Shown piece after piece: positions 7,164 to 16,881 of a stretch of DNA of 64,000 bases (positions are counted from its first letter, which is position 1; the number at the start of each line of letters is the position of its first letter). Under the pieces are notes generated by a model. The model was not told the DNA's origin and made no database searches. It saw nothing but the letters and a program-made list of their open reading frames with translations. The position numbers and the translations under genes are program-made. Source of the stretch: an uncultured Selenomonadales bacterium (lineage in GTDB: Bacteria > Bacillota > Negativicutes > Selenomonadales > Selenomonadaceae); NCBI GenBank assembly GCA_900321035.1, contig ONUH01000009.1:22193-86192 (forward strand). Direction: 5' to 3'.

Positions 7164-9347
7164 GTGAAAAAGTTCTTTTCCGCAGCGGTCGCCTTTATTT
7201 TTTTGCTGACATTTTTCCTGCCGGTCGTCCGGGCGGAAGGGATTCCCTCCGCGGGGCGGGTCGTCCGCGTGGGATTGGTGGAGCAGCCGGGGGGACAGAA
7301 TCCCTTCGCCTATCAGATGCTGCTTTCCTATATACAGGGCTATTTGGACGAAGTGTCGAAACAGACGCGCTGGCAGTATATCTATGAGCGGGGCTCTTAT
7401 CAGGAATGCAGCGAACGGCTGCGGCGCGGGGAACTGGATTTTGTCGGTCCCGTGCAGCCCGGCCCTGCCGCCGGCGGCATGGTGTTCACCGGCGGTATCC
7501 CGAACTGGACGCTCCTGCACCTCTACCGGCGCGGCGACGCGCCGTGGAAGGCGCTGACGGCGGAGAATATGCGCAACGCCGTTGTCGGCGTATTTGCCAA
7601 CGACGCGAACATGACGGCGATCTCCTTCTTCATGACCTCCAACGGCTGGGAGATGACCGTCCGCCCGTTTTACGACGAAGCGGCCATGCTGGCGGCTTTG
7701 CGCAGCGGCGAGATCGACGTCGTCTGCGACGACGGCAGCCATGTGGGAAAAGAGGAAAAGTGCGCGGTCACCGTGGGCGTGGTCCCCGCCCGGCTGATGA
7801 CGACGCCGGACAAGGAATATCTGTGCCGGCAGCTGACGGAATCCATACTGACCATCGAGTCGCTGACGCCGGGATTCGGGACGTCGATGAAGGGAAAATA
7901 CCTGGACCGGGCCCTGAAAGAGGTCGTCCGCATCACGGAACGCGGGCAGGGATACGTCAAGCGCGCCGACGAGCTGCGCGTGGCGTTCCTGGGCGACTGC
8001 CCGCCCTTCTATGAGATCGGGAACGGCGACTCCGCTTCCGGCCTTTACGTCGACCTCCTGAAACTGCTGTCCGACGGCAGCGGGCTGCGGTTCTCCTTCT
8101 GCCGGGCGGAGTCGGAGAGCCAACTGTGGAAGATGATGGAGTCGGGGGAGGCGGATTTGGCCTTCGTCTCCTATGCGAACGGCGGCCCGGCGATGGACAT
8201 GTACTTCACCGGCGACGTCCGGGAGGAAGAGTTTGCCGTCATCCGCCGCAAAAACGGGCAGGTGGCGGATTTCGCCAGGAACGCGGCGGTCGTGCCCGCC
8301 GGATTCCCCGGCGCGGACTATTATTTCTCGGAGAAATTCAATCAGCAGGTCCGCACGCTGCAGTCGCCGGAAGACTGCCTGGACGCGGTGGAGCAGGGCC
8401 TTTACGAGACGGCCTACATTCCCGCCCTCTATCTGCGGCGGGAGAACAGCATGGTCGTCCGGCCCGGACTGGAACGGATCGACCGGGAAACGACGACGCT
8501 CCCCGTGGCGCTGGCCATCTCCCCGCACGAGCCGCACGTCCTGCAAAGCGTCCTGAATACGGCGATCCTGCGGCTGGAAAAGAGCGACGTGGACTGGAAG
8601 GTCTATGAGAACGCCCGGCCCCGGTTCTCGATGGAATATCTGCTGTACCAGTACCCGCTGCGGACGTCGCTTTTCATCGGAGCTCTGGTCTTCGGGCTGG
8701 CGGTGCTGTTCTTCCTCATCTATCGGCACCGGCTCCAGAAGAGGCAGAACGAGATCCTGCAAAAGAAGAACACGGACCTGGAGAACTCCCTGCGCCGGGA
8801 GGAAGCCCTGCGGATTTCCCGGGACGGCTACAAGCTCAAATCCGAGATGGACAGGCTCACCTCGATATACAACCGGGCGGCCTTCGAGCGCATCGTGAAG
8901 GAACGGATGGCCGCCATGCCGGAAGGGCAGGTGGGCGCCTTCTTCATCATCGACGTGGATCACTTCAAGGAAGCGAACGACACATACGGCCATCAAAGCG
9001 GCGACGAGCTGCTGCGGAAATTCGCGGCTGCTATGAAGGAAGTATTCCGGCAGAGCGACTGCATAGGGCGGTTCGGCGGCGACGAATTCGTGGCGTTCAT
9101 CACCGGCGAGCTGACGAGAGACGCCGTCGAGAAAAAGGCGCGGCGGATGCTGGAGACGATACGAAAGATCACCGTAGGTTCTGCGGACCTCAAGGTCACC
9201 GCCAGCCTGGGCGTCGCCATGTACCCGGAACACGGCGCGGACTACGACTATCTTTTCAACGCCGCCGACCGGGCGCTGTACCAGGTGAAATCCAAAGGGC
9301 GGGACGGATACGCCGTCGCCTCCGCCTCCGCCGACATGATGCGGTAA
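7164..9347 (+). CDS. Diguanylate cyclase with tandem periplasmic solute-binding sensor domains
   Basis: 727 residues from the GTG at 7164, which follows GGGGGGA and starts a clean signal peptide (KKFFSAAVAFIFLLTFF ... RAEG); an open extension to 7035 lacks this. Two family-3 solute-binding folds follow (about 35-265 and 270-470), then a membrane span (about 494-515), a coiled coil, and a GGDEF domain with intact FGGDEFVAF. An RQSD inhibitory-site motif lies five residues before GGDEF, so product inhibition is likely. It should make cyclic di-GMP in the cytoplasm in response to a small periplasmic ligand, perhaps an amino acid. The ligand is unknown. Confidence 0.88.
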   Translation: MKKFFSAAVAFIFLLTFFLPVVRAEGIPSAGRVVRVGLVEQPGGQNPFAYQMLLSYIQGYLDEVSKQTRWQYIYERGSYQECSERLRRGELDFVGPVQPGPAAGGMVFTGGIPNWTLLHLYRRGDAPWKALTAENMRNAVVGVFANDANMTAISFFMTSNGWEMTVRPFYDEAAMLAALRSGEIDVVCDDGSHVGKEEKCAVTVGVVPARLMTTPDKEYLCRQLTESILTIESLTPGFGTSMKGKYLDRALKEVVRITERGQGYVKRADELRVAFLGDCPPFYEIGNGDSASGLYVDLLKLLSDGSGLRFSFCRAESESQLWKMMESGEADLAFVSYANGGPAMDMYFTGDVREEEFAVIRRKNGQVADFARNAAVVPAGFPGADYYFSEKFNQQVRTLQSPEDCLDAVEQGLYETAYIPALYLRRENSMVVRPGLERIDRETTTLPVALAISPHEPHVLQSVLNTAILRLEKSDVDWKVYENARPRFSMEYLLYQYPLRTSLFIGALVFGLAVLFFLIYRHRLQKRQNEILQKKNTDLENSLRREEALRISRDGYKLKSEMDRLTSIYNRAAFERIVKERMAAMPEGQVGAFFIIDVDHFKEANDTYGHQSGDELLRKFAAAMKEVFRQSDCIGRFGGDEFVAFITGELTRDAVEKKARRMLETIRKITVGSADLKVTASLGVAMYPEHGADYDYLFNAADRALYQVKSKGRDGYAVASASADMMR

Positions 9348-9384
9348 GGACGCGAAGCGCCGCTCTTCCATATCGCAGACAAAG

Positions 9385-9420
9385 AAACGACCGCTGCCCC
9401 GAAGGGGCGGCGGTCGTTTT
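9385..9420. terminator. Bidirectional terminator between GGDEF gene and helicase gene
   Basis: The stem AACGACCGC-TGCCCC / GGGGCG-GCGGTCGTT has a T tract on plus and A tract before it, between convergent genes. Confidence 0.85.
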
Positions 9421-9450
9421 GCATATCTTGTGCGAATCCGAAAGCCGGTC

Positions 9451-12036
9451 CTATACATTTTTTACATATTTTCTCGGAATCGCGGAGAGGAACGGGCTGG
9501 GGCGCTGCTCCCGGTTGAAGTCGCCGAATTGGCTCCAGGACAGGAACAACTCTTTCTTCGCCCGGGTGACGGCCACATAGAAGAGCCGCTTTTCCTCCTC
9601 CGTCTGGCCGCTGCGCGCCGCCTGGAAGGACGGGAAGGAGCCGTCTTCCATGCCCGCCAGGAAGACGTAGTCGAACTCCAGCCCTTTCGCCTGATGGACG
9701 GTGATGACCGGAGTCTTCGGGCGGTCTTTCAGGCTCATCTCAAACTCGCTGTTGGAGAGCGTCGCCAGCGTCAGGATCTGGCGCAGCGCCTCCCGGGGCG
9801 AGAGCCGTTCGTCGTCCCGTTCCCGGACGATCCGATAGAGCTGCCGCAGATGCTCCATGCGCTGCGGCTCTTTTGCGTAATGGGCCGCTAACTGGCTCGT
9901 GACGATGTGCGCGAGGAAATCCGTGGGCCGCTTCTTGTACGCAAGGCCGCGCATTTCCGTCACCGCCGAGGCAATCGCCTGGAATACCCTGCCGAAGGTC
10001 TTGACGCAGGTCCGGCGCGGCTCCGCCGTGGGCAGGATATCGTGCTCGACCGCGTAGAGCAAAAGCTCCGCCGTCGCGCAGATGTCGTCGGAGGCGTCGT
10101 GGGACGACTTGTGCTGTACCGCGAACCGCTCGCCGAGGAATTCCAGCTTGTGGTTCGGCAGGTTCGGGTAAAAGCGGCGGAAAATGTCCAGCGTGTCGAA
10201 ATAGCCGGGAAACTCCGGTTCCGGCAGGCCGAGCCGCTCCAATTCGTTCGTCAGGATCGAGACGTCGTAGGTCACGTTATGGCCGACAATCCATGCACCC
10301 CGCAGGAAGTCGAGGAACTCCGTCAGGACCTTCCGCGGCTCTTCGCCCTTCTCCCGCAGGAAGTCGTCGGAAAATCCGTGCACCGCTTCCGACGCGCCGA
10401 CGCTTTTCCCGTTCCGCAGGAACTTCATGAAGGTTTCCTTCGGCGCGCCGTTTTTATCAAGACGGATCGCGGCGATCTGCACGATCTCGTCCTTCGCCGT
10501 GTCCACGCCCGTGGATTCCACGTCGAAGACCACGACGTTTTCCTGCCCGAGCGCGTCGAGGAGCGGCGCGAAGGGGTCGCCCGACGCGATCGTTTCCTCG
10601 TCGAGGAAGTCCGTCAGCCGCAGCCCCGCCGCGCGCATGGCCGCCGACTCGATCTTCTCTATCGTCTTCGCGCCGATTCCGAGGCCGAAACGCTTCAGCA
10701 CGCGGCGCAGGCTCACGAGGTCGTGCTTGTTCACCGCGAGCTTGATGAAGGCCAGCGCGTCCTTGACCTCCTGCCGCCGGAAAAACTGGAACTCGTCGAT
10801 CAGCATGAAGGGCCACGGCGGCTCCGGCGCGTAGGCGCGGGCGGCCTGCTCCAATGCGCGGCAGACGCGCTTCGTCTGATGGTTGCTCCGGGTCAGCACG
10901 CAGACCCGGGAAGGGTTTTCCGCGCCGAGGCTCCGGATGGTATGGTACATCCATTCCCCTTCCTCCCAGAGGTCGCGGCAGGCTTTCAGGGTAACCGGCG
11001 CGCCCTCTTCCTTGCTCGCGGCCTCGAATCCGCTTTGACAGGCCGCCGCGAGCTCTGCGGGGAAGAACGCTTCGAGGCAGCCGTGGGAAGCGCGGAGCAG
11101 CGTGCGCGTCGCGCGGTAGTTTTTGCACAGGGAAATCTCCACCGGGTTCCATTTCTCCCGGAAGTCGGCCAGCAGCCGGCCGGGGTTCGATCCGCGCCAT
11201 TCGTAGATGGTCTGGAACGCGTCCCCCGTCAGCAGGACGTTCCTGCCATCGAACAGCCGGGAGAGGATTGCGTATTCCACCTCGTCGGTGTCCTGCACCT
11301 CGTCCACGGTGAGGAAGCGGAAGCGTTCCCGCCAGCGGCGGGCGGTCTCCTCGTCGCGGAACAGGCCGTGAACGCCCGCGATCAAATCGTCGAAGTCCAT
11401 GCCGTGGAGCTCCGCCAGAGCCTGTCCGGAGCGAAGGACCAGCTCCGCGCCCTGCCGCTCGATAAAAGCTGCCAGCGCGTCGTCCGGGCGCTGGCGGTTG
11501 TCCACGCAGAGGGAAAGCACCTTGCCGCGACGCTCCGCGAAGAGGCGCGCCACGACCTGCCGATAGTCCGCCGCCGCGTCTTCCGAGTAAATGTCGTAGG
11601 CCGCGCGGCTTTTCTTGATGAGCGAGACAAGGTTTTGCAGCGCGGGCAGGGAAAAGCCGCCGGTATTCAGGTCGCGGAGGCTTTCCTGGCAGTCCTCCGC
11701 GTCGAACACGGTGAAGTCCGAGAAAAGCTCCGTGCGGCGCTTCGCCTCCTGCCGCAGGATCGTGTAGCAAAGGCTGTGGATGGTCTTCACCACTACGCGC
11801 CGCCCTTCGGCGGGCAGCAGCCCCTCAATCCGGTCCGCCATCTCTTTGCACGCCTTGTTCGTGAACGTCAGGCAGAGGATCTCCTCCGGTGCGGCGAGGC
11901 CAAGCTCCAATATGTGCGCGATGCGCCGTGCGATCGTATCGGTTTTTCCCGTTCCGGCGGAGGCCAGCAGCAGCACGTTCCGGTCGAGGGTATCGACGAC
12001 TTTTTGCTGCTCGGGGTTCAAACGCGTCATATCCAT
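9451..12036 (-). CDS. UvrD/PcrA-like SF1 helicase with inserted DnaQ-like 3'-5' exonuclease domain
   Basis: 861 residues. Helicase motifs are Walker A ASAGTGKT (about 28-35), LCLTFTNKACKEM, motif II VDEVQDTD, motif III QTIYEWRGS, VHQAKGLEFDYVFLAG, and motif VI RLFYVAVTRAKKEL. Between motifs IV and V (about residues 497-660) lies a DEDDh exonuclease: VVFDVESTGVD (ExoI), VGHNVTYDVSIL (ExoII), and HDASDDICATAELL (ExoIII). All catalytic acidic residues appear present. It probably unwinds and trims DNA in repair. It begins 3 bp after the stop of the upstream DUF1016 nuclease gene, so the two are likely cotranscribed. Fusion by frame error is unlikely because the frame is continuous. Confidence 0.88.
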   Translation of the reverse strand: MDMTRLNPEQQKVVDTLDRNVLLLASAGTGKTDTIARRIAHILELGLAAPEEILCLTFTNKACKEMADRIEGLLPAEGRRVVVKTIHSLCYTILRQEAKRRTELFSDFTVFDAEDCQESLRDLNTGGFSLPALQNLVSLIKKSRAAYDIYSEDAAADYRQVVARLFAERRGKVLSLCVDNRQRPDDALAAFIERQGAELVLRSGQALAELHGMDFDDLIAGVHGLFRDEETARRWRERFRFLTVDEVQDTDEVEYAILSRLFDGRNVLLTGDAFQTIYEWRGSNPGRLLADFREKWNPVEISLCKNYRATRTLLRASHGCLEAFFPAELAAACQSGFEAASKEEGAPVTLKACRDLWEEGEWMYHTIRSLGAENPSRVCVLTRSNHQTKRVCRALEQAARAYAPEPPWPFMLIDEFQFFRRQEVKDALAFIKLAVNKHDLVSLRRVLKRFGLGIGAKTIEKIESAAMRAAGLRLTDFLDEETIASGDPFAPLLDALGQENVVVFDVESTGVDTAKDEIVQIAAIRLDKNGAPKETFMKFLRNGKSVGASEAVHGFSDDFLREKGEEPRKVLTEFLDFLRGAWIVGHNVTYDVSILTNELERLGLPEPEFPGYFDTLDIFRRFYPNLPNHKLEFLGERFAVQHKSSHDASDDICATAELLLYAVEHDILPTAEPRRTCVKTFGRVFQAIASAVTEMRGLAYKKRPTDFLAHIVTSQLAAHYAKEPQRMEHLRQLYRIVRERDDERLSPREALRQILTLATLSNSEFEMSLKDRPKTPVITVHQAKGLEFDYVFLAGMEDGSFPSFQAARSGQTEEEKRLFYVAVTRAKKELFLSWSQFGDFNREQRPSPFLSAIPRKYVKNV

Positions 12037-12039
12037 ACG

Positions 12040-13083
12040 TCAGGCTCCCGTTGACGGCGGAAGCCGATCCAGACGCAATTCCTGCCGCAGCTCTTCTTCG
12101 GTGGGAAGATAGGGGAGGTATTTCGAAGCGTAGATATGCGTTTGGGTTTCGTCGCCCAGGGTATATTTGATTACGGTATCGTTTTTTTCGGCGCAAAGTA
12201 CGATGCCGATGGGGTCGTTGTCGCCTTCGTTTTTCATGGTTTCCCTGCAGTAGTTGACATACATCTGCATCTGTCCCATGTCCTGATGCTTTGCCTTGCC
12301 CAATTTCAGGTCAATCAGGACAAAGCATTTGAGGATGTAGTTGTAAAATACGAGGTCGATATAAAAATGGTCGCCGTCGATTTCGATATGCTTTTGACGG
12401 GCGACAAAGGAAAAACCTCGCCCGAGCTCCAATAAGAAATCTTTGAGATGCTCGATGATGCCTTGTTCTATGTCTTTCTCGTAAAACTCCGGCGACGCTT
12501 TGAGATTCAAAAATTCTAAGACGTAGGGGTCACGGATGAAATCCTTATAAGGAACGTCCTCGTTTTTTCCTTCTGTGGGGCGGGGCAATTTTTCCATTGA
12601 TTCTTTTTTGGATAAAGTGCGCTGATAGGTGAAGGTCGTAATTTGTCGCTCCAATTCGCGGACGCTCCACCCGGCAGTTGAGCATTCCGACGTGTAAAAA
12701 GCGCGGGCTTTTGGGTCTGGCACCCGAACCAACAGCCGATAATGGGACCAACTTAATTGCGCACACAATGTGTGCGTATTTGGAAACGCTTCGTAAAATT
12801 GCCTCATGACTTGCAAATTGCGAATGGTATATCCTTTGCCAAACTCCGCCGTCAATCGCTCCGAAAGCATAGACAGCAGGCCTTTCCCATATTCGGCGCG
12901 TTTTCCTTCACAGGCGAGGAAAATCTTCTGTCCTATTTCCCAATACAGCATGACCATCGAGGAATTGACGGTGCGGGCAACCGCCTGTCTCGCCGCGAGA
13001 ATGCTCTGGCGAATATCGCCGTAAATGGCATGAGATTCCTTTTCTGGCAGCGCGTCACGCGTCTGCTTCTTTGCGTTGTCCAT
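12040..13083 (-). CDS. YhcG/DUF1016 family PD-(D/E)xK nuclease-domain protein
   Basis: 347 residues from the ATG at 13083 (GGAGGCG, 5 nt spacing); the frame stays open further upstream but without support. The N-terminal half is the DUF1016 domain (SSMVMLYWEIGQKIF, YTIRNLQVMRQFYEAF, LSWSHYRLL). The C-terminal half is a PD-(D/E)xK nuclease fold with FYIDLVFYNYILKCFVLIDLKLGK giving the D...D-x-K core. Members often sit in mobile or defence loci, and their substrate is unsettled. It is the first gene of a pair with the helicase-exonuclease, so a joint DNA-processing role is plausible. Expression is divergent from the SNF2 helicase. Confidence 0.85.
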   Translation of the reverse strand: MDNAKKQTRDALPEKESHAIYGDIRQSILAARQAVARTVNSSMVMLYWEIGQKIFLACEGKRAEYGKGLLSMLSERLTAEFGKGYTIRNLQVMRQFYEAFPNTHTLCAQLSWSHYRLLVRVPDPKARAFYTSECSTAGWSVRELERQITTFTYQRTLSKKESMEKLPRPTEGKNEDVPYKDFIRDPYVLEFLNLKASPEFYEKDIEQGIIEHLKDFLLELGRGFSFVARQKHIEIDGDHFYIDLVFYNYILKCFVLIDLKLGKAKHQDMGQMQMYVNYCRETMKNEGDNDPIGIVLCAEKNDTVIKYTLGDETQTHIYASKYLPYLPTEEELRQELRLDRLPPSTGA

Positions 13084-13210
13084 GTTTCGCCTCCGTAAGA
13101 TGGTTTCAAATAAATATTCGCCTTTCCCGTCGAAAATCCTTTTTCCGTCGAAACTGCGCTTTTGCAATATGGTATAATAATAGGATACAGACATCGGGGA
13201 GGGGTAGGGC

Positions 13211-16200
13211 ATGGAGATTGTCACAGACGCGGAAATCCGGCGGGTCGCCAACGAGGCGTCCTATCGCCGCGGCTGCGCGTATCAGCGGGACGGCGCGGTG
13301 ACGATCACGAAGCGGGACGTCGGGCGCGGTTCCTTCGATTACGAAGCGGAAGTGCGAGGCTCCGGGCCGTTCGCTTATTTCGTGACGGCGCGGATCGCCG
13401 GCGGACTTGTGCTGCGCCATTCCTGCGACTGTCCCGCGGCGGGGCTGTACGAGGGCGTGTGCAAGCATGTGGTCGCCCTGCTGAAAGAGATCCAGGCCCA
13501 CGGGCTCTCCGAGAAGCGGGGGAAAAGCTCCGCGCTGTCCGAAGGGGCGAAGCGCCTGTTTGCCGTCTACGAGCGCCGCGAGAGGAAACCGGAGCCGCCC
13601 GCCGCGCCCCTGCGTCTCGTGCCGAAATTCTGCGTGGGCTTCGAGTACGGCGCGCCGACGGCGTGGCTGGAGTTCCGCATCGGACGGGAGCGGCTCTACG
13701 TCCTGCGGTCGGTGCTGGACTTCCTGCGGCAGGCGGAGGGGACGACGGCCGTCGTTTTCGGCAAGGATTTGGAAGTCGTCCCGTCGTCCGCCGTTTTCGA
13801 GGAAGGCGTCTCCGCCGCCCTTTGGTCGATGCTCCGTTCCGCCTATCGGGATGAGGAGAGCCTGCACACTTACAGCGCTTATTTCCGCATCCAGAACGGG
13901 CAGACGGTCTTCTCCGGGAAGCGGTTCAAGCTGTCGCCGTCGCATTTAGCCCGGTTCTGCCGGATCATGGAGGGCAAGTCGTTCACGGTGGACGTGGAGG
14001 GCTTCGACGCGGCGGCGGGCGGCGTGTCGGACGGCGCGCCGGACGTCGTCGTGCGCGTGGAGGATCGGGACGGAAACGGGCGCATCGCACTGGGAACGGA
14101 CGGGCTTCTATTGCCGCTGACGGAGGATTGCGAGTGGGTGCTGCACGACATGCTGATCTGCCATGTGCCGCCGGAGACGCGAGAGCCCTTCCGGCAGCTG
14201 GCGGAGGTATTTTCCGACCAGCCGTGGATCGAAGTGGACAAATCGGGCATGGCGGATTTTTTCTCGCTGGTGCTGCCGCAGATGAAAAAAGCCGCCGAGG
14301 TCCGCGTGGACCATTCCTTCACCGAGCGTTACCAAATGCTGCCGCTGGAGGCGGAAGCGCGCATCGACTACTTAGGGGACGGCGTGACCGTCGAGCTGTC
14401 CTTCCGCTACGGCGAGACGGCCTTCAATCCCGCAAAGTTCCTGCCGAAGGCGAGAAAGACGGCCGCGTCGAAAATGGCGGCCCTGATCCGGGACGCGGAG
14501 ACGGAGCGGACGATTCTCGCGCTTCTGGAGCGCTGGGGCTTCCGGGCCGAGGACGGGCGCTTCGTGCAGCCGGAGGAGGAGCGCGCTTACGACTTCCTGC
14601 GCGACGGCGTGCAGGAGCTTTCCAAGGTCGCGGACGTCCTGTACAGCGAGAGCTTCATGCGGCGCCCGGTGCAGACCATGCCGCCGGTGACGCTGGGCGT
14701 CTCGGTGAATCAGGACAGCCTGCTGGAGCTGACCTTTTCCGGCGGCGACTTCGATTTCGACGAGCTGATCGAGATCCTGCGCTCCTATCGGCTGAAACGC
14801 CGCTACCACCGGCTCAGGGACCATACCTTTTTGACGCTGGGCGGCGCGGCGCTGTCCGCACTGGCGGATTTTGCCGAGGAGACGGGGCTGGAAAAGCTCC
14901 GGGGCGGCAAGGCGGAGCTGCCGCTGGCGGAGGCGCTGTACGTCGATACGCTGGCGAAGGAGACGGAGGGCTTCCGTCTCTCCGTGGGCAAAGGCTTCCG
15001 CTCGCTGGTGCGGGATATCCGAAACCCCGCGGAGGCGGAGCGCGAAATCCCGCCGGAGCTTTCCGGCGTGCTCCGCGACTATCAGGCGACGGGTTACCGC
15101 TGGCTGTCGTCGCTGGCGGCGCACGGCCTCGGCGGCATCCTCGCCGACGACATGGGCCTCGGCAAGACGCTGCAGACCATCGCCTTCCTGCTGGCGCGGC
15201 GCGGCCCCGACACGCTCCCTGCTCTCGTGGTGACGCCGACTTCTTTGATTTACGGCTGGCTGGACGAGATCGCGCGTTTTGCGCCGGAGCTTCGCGCCGT
15301 GGCCGTTGCTGGCTCGAAGCCCCAGCGCGAGGCGATCCTGACGAACGCCTTTGACGAGGGCGCGGACGTCGTGGTCACCACCTACGCCGCGCTCCGCATC
15401 GACGCGGAAAGCTACGCGAAGCGCCGGTTCTCCTGCGCGATCCTCGACGAGGCGCAGCATATCAAGAACCCGACCACGAAGGCGGCGAAGGCGGTGAAGC
15501 GCATACAGGCGGACTGCCGCTTCGCGCTGACGGGCACGCCCATCGAGAACACGCTGACGGAGCTTTGGTCGATTTTCGACTTCCTGCTGCCGGGCTACCT
15601 CGGCGGTCACAAGACCTTCCGGCAGAAATACGAGACGGGCATCGTCCGGGACGGGGACGCGGACAAGACGGACAACCTGCGGCGGCACATCGCGCCCTTC
15701 ATCCTGCGCCGCCTGAAGCGCGACGTGCTGACGGAGCTGCCGGACAAGACGGAGAGCCGCCTGATGAACGAGATGACGCCGGAGCAGGAAAAGGTGTACA
15801 AGGCGTACTTCGCCCAGAGCCGCAAGGAGCTGGCGGCGGAACTGAAAAACCGAGGCTTCGACGCCAGCCGCATCAAGATCCTCGCGCTGCTGACGCGGCT
15901 CCGGCAGATCGCCTGCGACCCCGCGCTGTTTCTCGAAAACTACGACGGCGGCTCCGGCAAGCTCGATCTCTTGGAAGAGCTCGCGACGGAAGCGGCTGCG
16001 GGCGGCCACCGCATGCTGATTTTCTCCCAGTTCACCGCCATGCTGCGGCGCATCTGGGACCGGCTCGCCGCCGCGGGCCTCGAATGCGACTATCTGGACG
16101 GCTCGACGCCCGCCGCTGAGCGTCTTCGGCTCGTCAAAGCGTTCAACGCCGGGACGAAGCCCGTGTTCCTGATTTCGCTGAAAGCCGGCGGCACCGGGCT

Positions 16201-16462
16201 GAACCTTATCGGCGCGGACATGGTCATCCATTACGACCCGTGGTGGAACCCCGCCGTGGAGGAGCAGGCCGCCGACCGCGCCTACCGCATCGGGCAGATG
16301 AACAAGGTGCAGGTGGTGAAGCTCGTCACCAAGGACACCATCGAGGAAAAGATCTTCGCGCTGCAGGAGCAGAAAAAGGCGCTGATCGACAAGATGATCC
16401 AGCCCGGCGAGAGCTTCCTGTCGAAGCTCACCGAGGCGGAGATCCGGGCGCTGTTTGAGTAG
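13211..16462 (+). CDS. SWIM zinc-finger SNF2-family helicase
   Basis: 1083 residues. The N-terminal SWIM zinc finger (about 73-94) shows the pattern CDCPAA ... CKHVVALL (CxCx(n)CxH). A long SNF2-associated region of about 500 residues follows, then a SNF2 ATPase (from about 620) with Walker A DDMGLGKTLQ, LDEAQHIKN as the DEAQ box, FALTGTPIEN, and a helicase C-terminal domain ending in GLNLIGADMVIHYDPWWNP and DRAYRIGQ. It is a dsDNA translocase; bacterial members are linked to transcription recycling (RapA-like) or defence but are mostly unassigned. GGGGAGGGGTAGGGC precedes the ATG. It starts 127 bp from the divergent DUF1016 gene. Confidence 0.88.
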   Translation: MEIVTDAEIRRVANEASYRRGCAYQRDGAVTITKRDVGRGSFDYEAEVRGSGPFAYFVTARIAGGLVLRHSCDCPAAGLYEGVCKHVVALLKEIQAHGLSEKRGKSSALSEGAKRLFAVYERRERKPEPPAAPLRLVPKFCVGFEYGAPTAWLEFRIGRERLYVLRSVLDFLRQAEGTTAVVFGKDLEVVPSSAVFEEGVSAALWSMLRSAYRDEESLHTYSAYFRIQNGQTVFSGKRFKLSPSHLARFCRIMEGKSFTVDVEGFDAAAGGVSDGAPDVVVRVEDRDGNGRIALGTDGLLLPLTEDCEWVLHDMLICHVPPETREPFRQLAEVFSDQPWIEVDKSGMADFFSLVLPQMKKAAEVRVDHSFTERYQMLPLEAEARIDYLGDGVTVELSFRYGETAFNPAKFLPKARKTAASKMAALIRDAETERTILALLERWGFRAEDGRFVQPEEERAYDFLRDGVQELSKVADVLYSESFMRRPVQTMPPVTLGVSVNQDSLLELTFSGGDFDFDELIEILRSYRLKRRYHRLRDHTFLTLGGAALSALADFAEETGLEKLRGGKAELPLAEALYVDTLAKETEGFRLSVGKGFRSLVRDIRNPAEAEREIPPELSGVLRDYQATGYRWLSSLAAHGLGGILADDMGLGKTLQTIAFLLARRGPDTLPALVVTPTSLIYGWLDEIARFAPELRAVAVAGSKPQREAILTNAFDEGADVVVTTYAALRIDAESYAKRRFSCAILDEAQHIKNPTTKAAKAVKRIQADCRFALTGTPIENTLTELWSIFDFLLPGYLGGHKTFRQKYETGIVRDGDADKTDNLRRHIAPFILRRLKRDVLTELPDKTESRLMNEMTPEQEKVYKAYFAQSRKELAAELKNRGFDASRIKILALLTRLRQIACDPALFLENYDGGSGKLDLLEELATEAAAGGHRMLIFSQFTAMLRRIWDRLAAAGLECDYLDGSTPAAERLRLVKAFNAGTKPVFLISLKAGGTGLNLIGADMVIHYDPWWNPAVEEQAADRAYRIGQMNKVQVVKLVTKDTIEEKIFALQEQKKALIDKMIQPGESFLSKLTEAEIRALFE

Positions 16463-16471
16463 GAGGTTTTT

Positions 16472-16852
16472 ATGAAGATACAGGCTTTCGACCATATCGT
16501 ACTGACGACGGCGAATCTTGAAAAATGCCTCGACTTCTACGCGGGGCTGCTGGGGCTTCGCGCGGAGGAAAAGGACGGGCGGTACGCGCTGTACTTCGGC
16601 GCGCAGAAAATCAACATCCACAGGAAGCCCGCGGAATTCCTGCCGGCGGCGGCCTACCCGCTGGCGGGGAGCCTCGACCTCTGCTTCGCGGCGGAGGGGG
16701 ACGCGGAGGCGGTCTGCGCGGAGCTGCGTGCAAAAAACGCGCCGCTCGTATCGGAAGTGGTGATACGGCACGGCGCGCGCGGCACGATGAAAAGTATTTA
16801 TCTCCGGGACCCGGACGGCAATCTCGTCGAGCTGGGATTTTACGGAAAATGA
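16472..16852 (+). CDS. VOC (glyoxalase/bleomycin-resistance) superfamily protein
   Basis: 126 residues forming two beta-alpha-beta-beta-beta units. Candidate metal ligands are His8 (FDHIVLTT), His about 51 (NIHRKP) and the C-terminal Glu in NLVELGFY. The motif YLRDPDGNLVE is typical of VOC dioxygenase or glyoxalase-like proteins; the substrate cannot be told. AGGAGG lies 8 nt before the ATG. It starts 9 bp after the SNF2 gene stop and 29 bp before dinB, so it is likely part of the same transcript. Confidence 0.85.
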   Translation: MKIQAFDHIVLTTANLEKCLDFYAGLLGLRAEEKDGRYALYFGAQKINIHRKPAEFLPAAAYPLAGSLDLCFAAEGDAEAVCAELRAKNAPLVSEVVIRHGARGTMKSIYLRDPDGNLVELGFYGK

Positions 16853-16881
16853 GGGGTATATGTAAATAAAGGAGGCGCTGT

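Noticed and set aside
7122..9458. A very long open frame antisense to the GGDEF gene (and similar ones opposite the UvrD, SNF2, gyrA and PEP-rod genes)
   Set aside because: These arise from high G/C at third positions; they have low-complexity composition, no family motifs, and oppose genes with clear domains.
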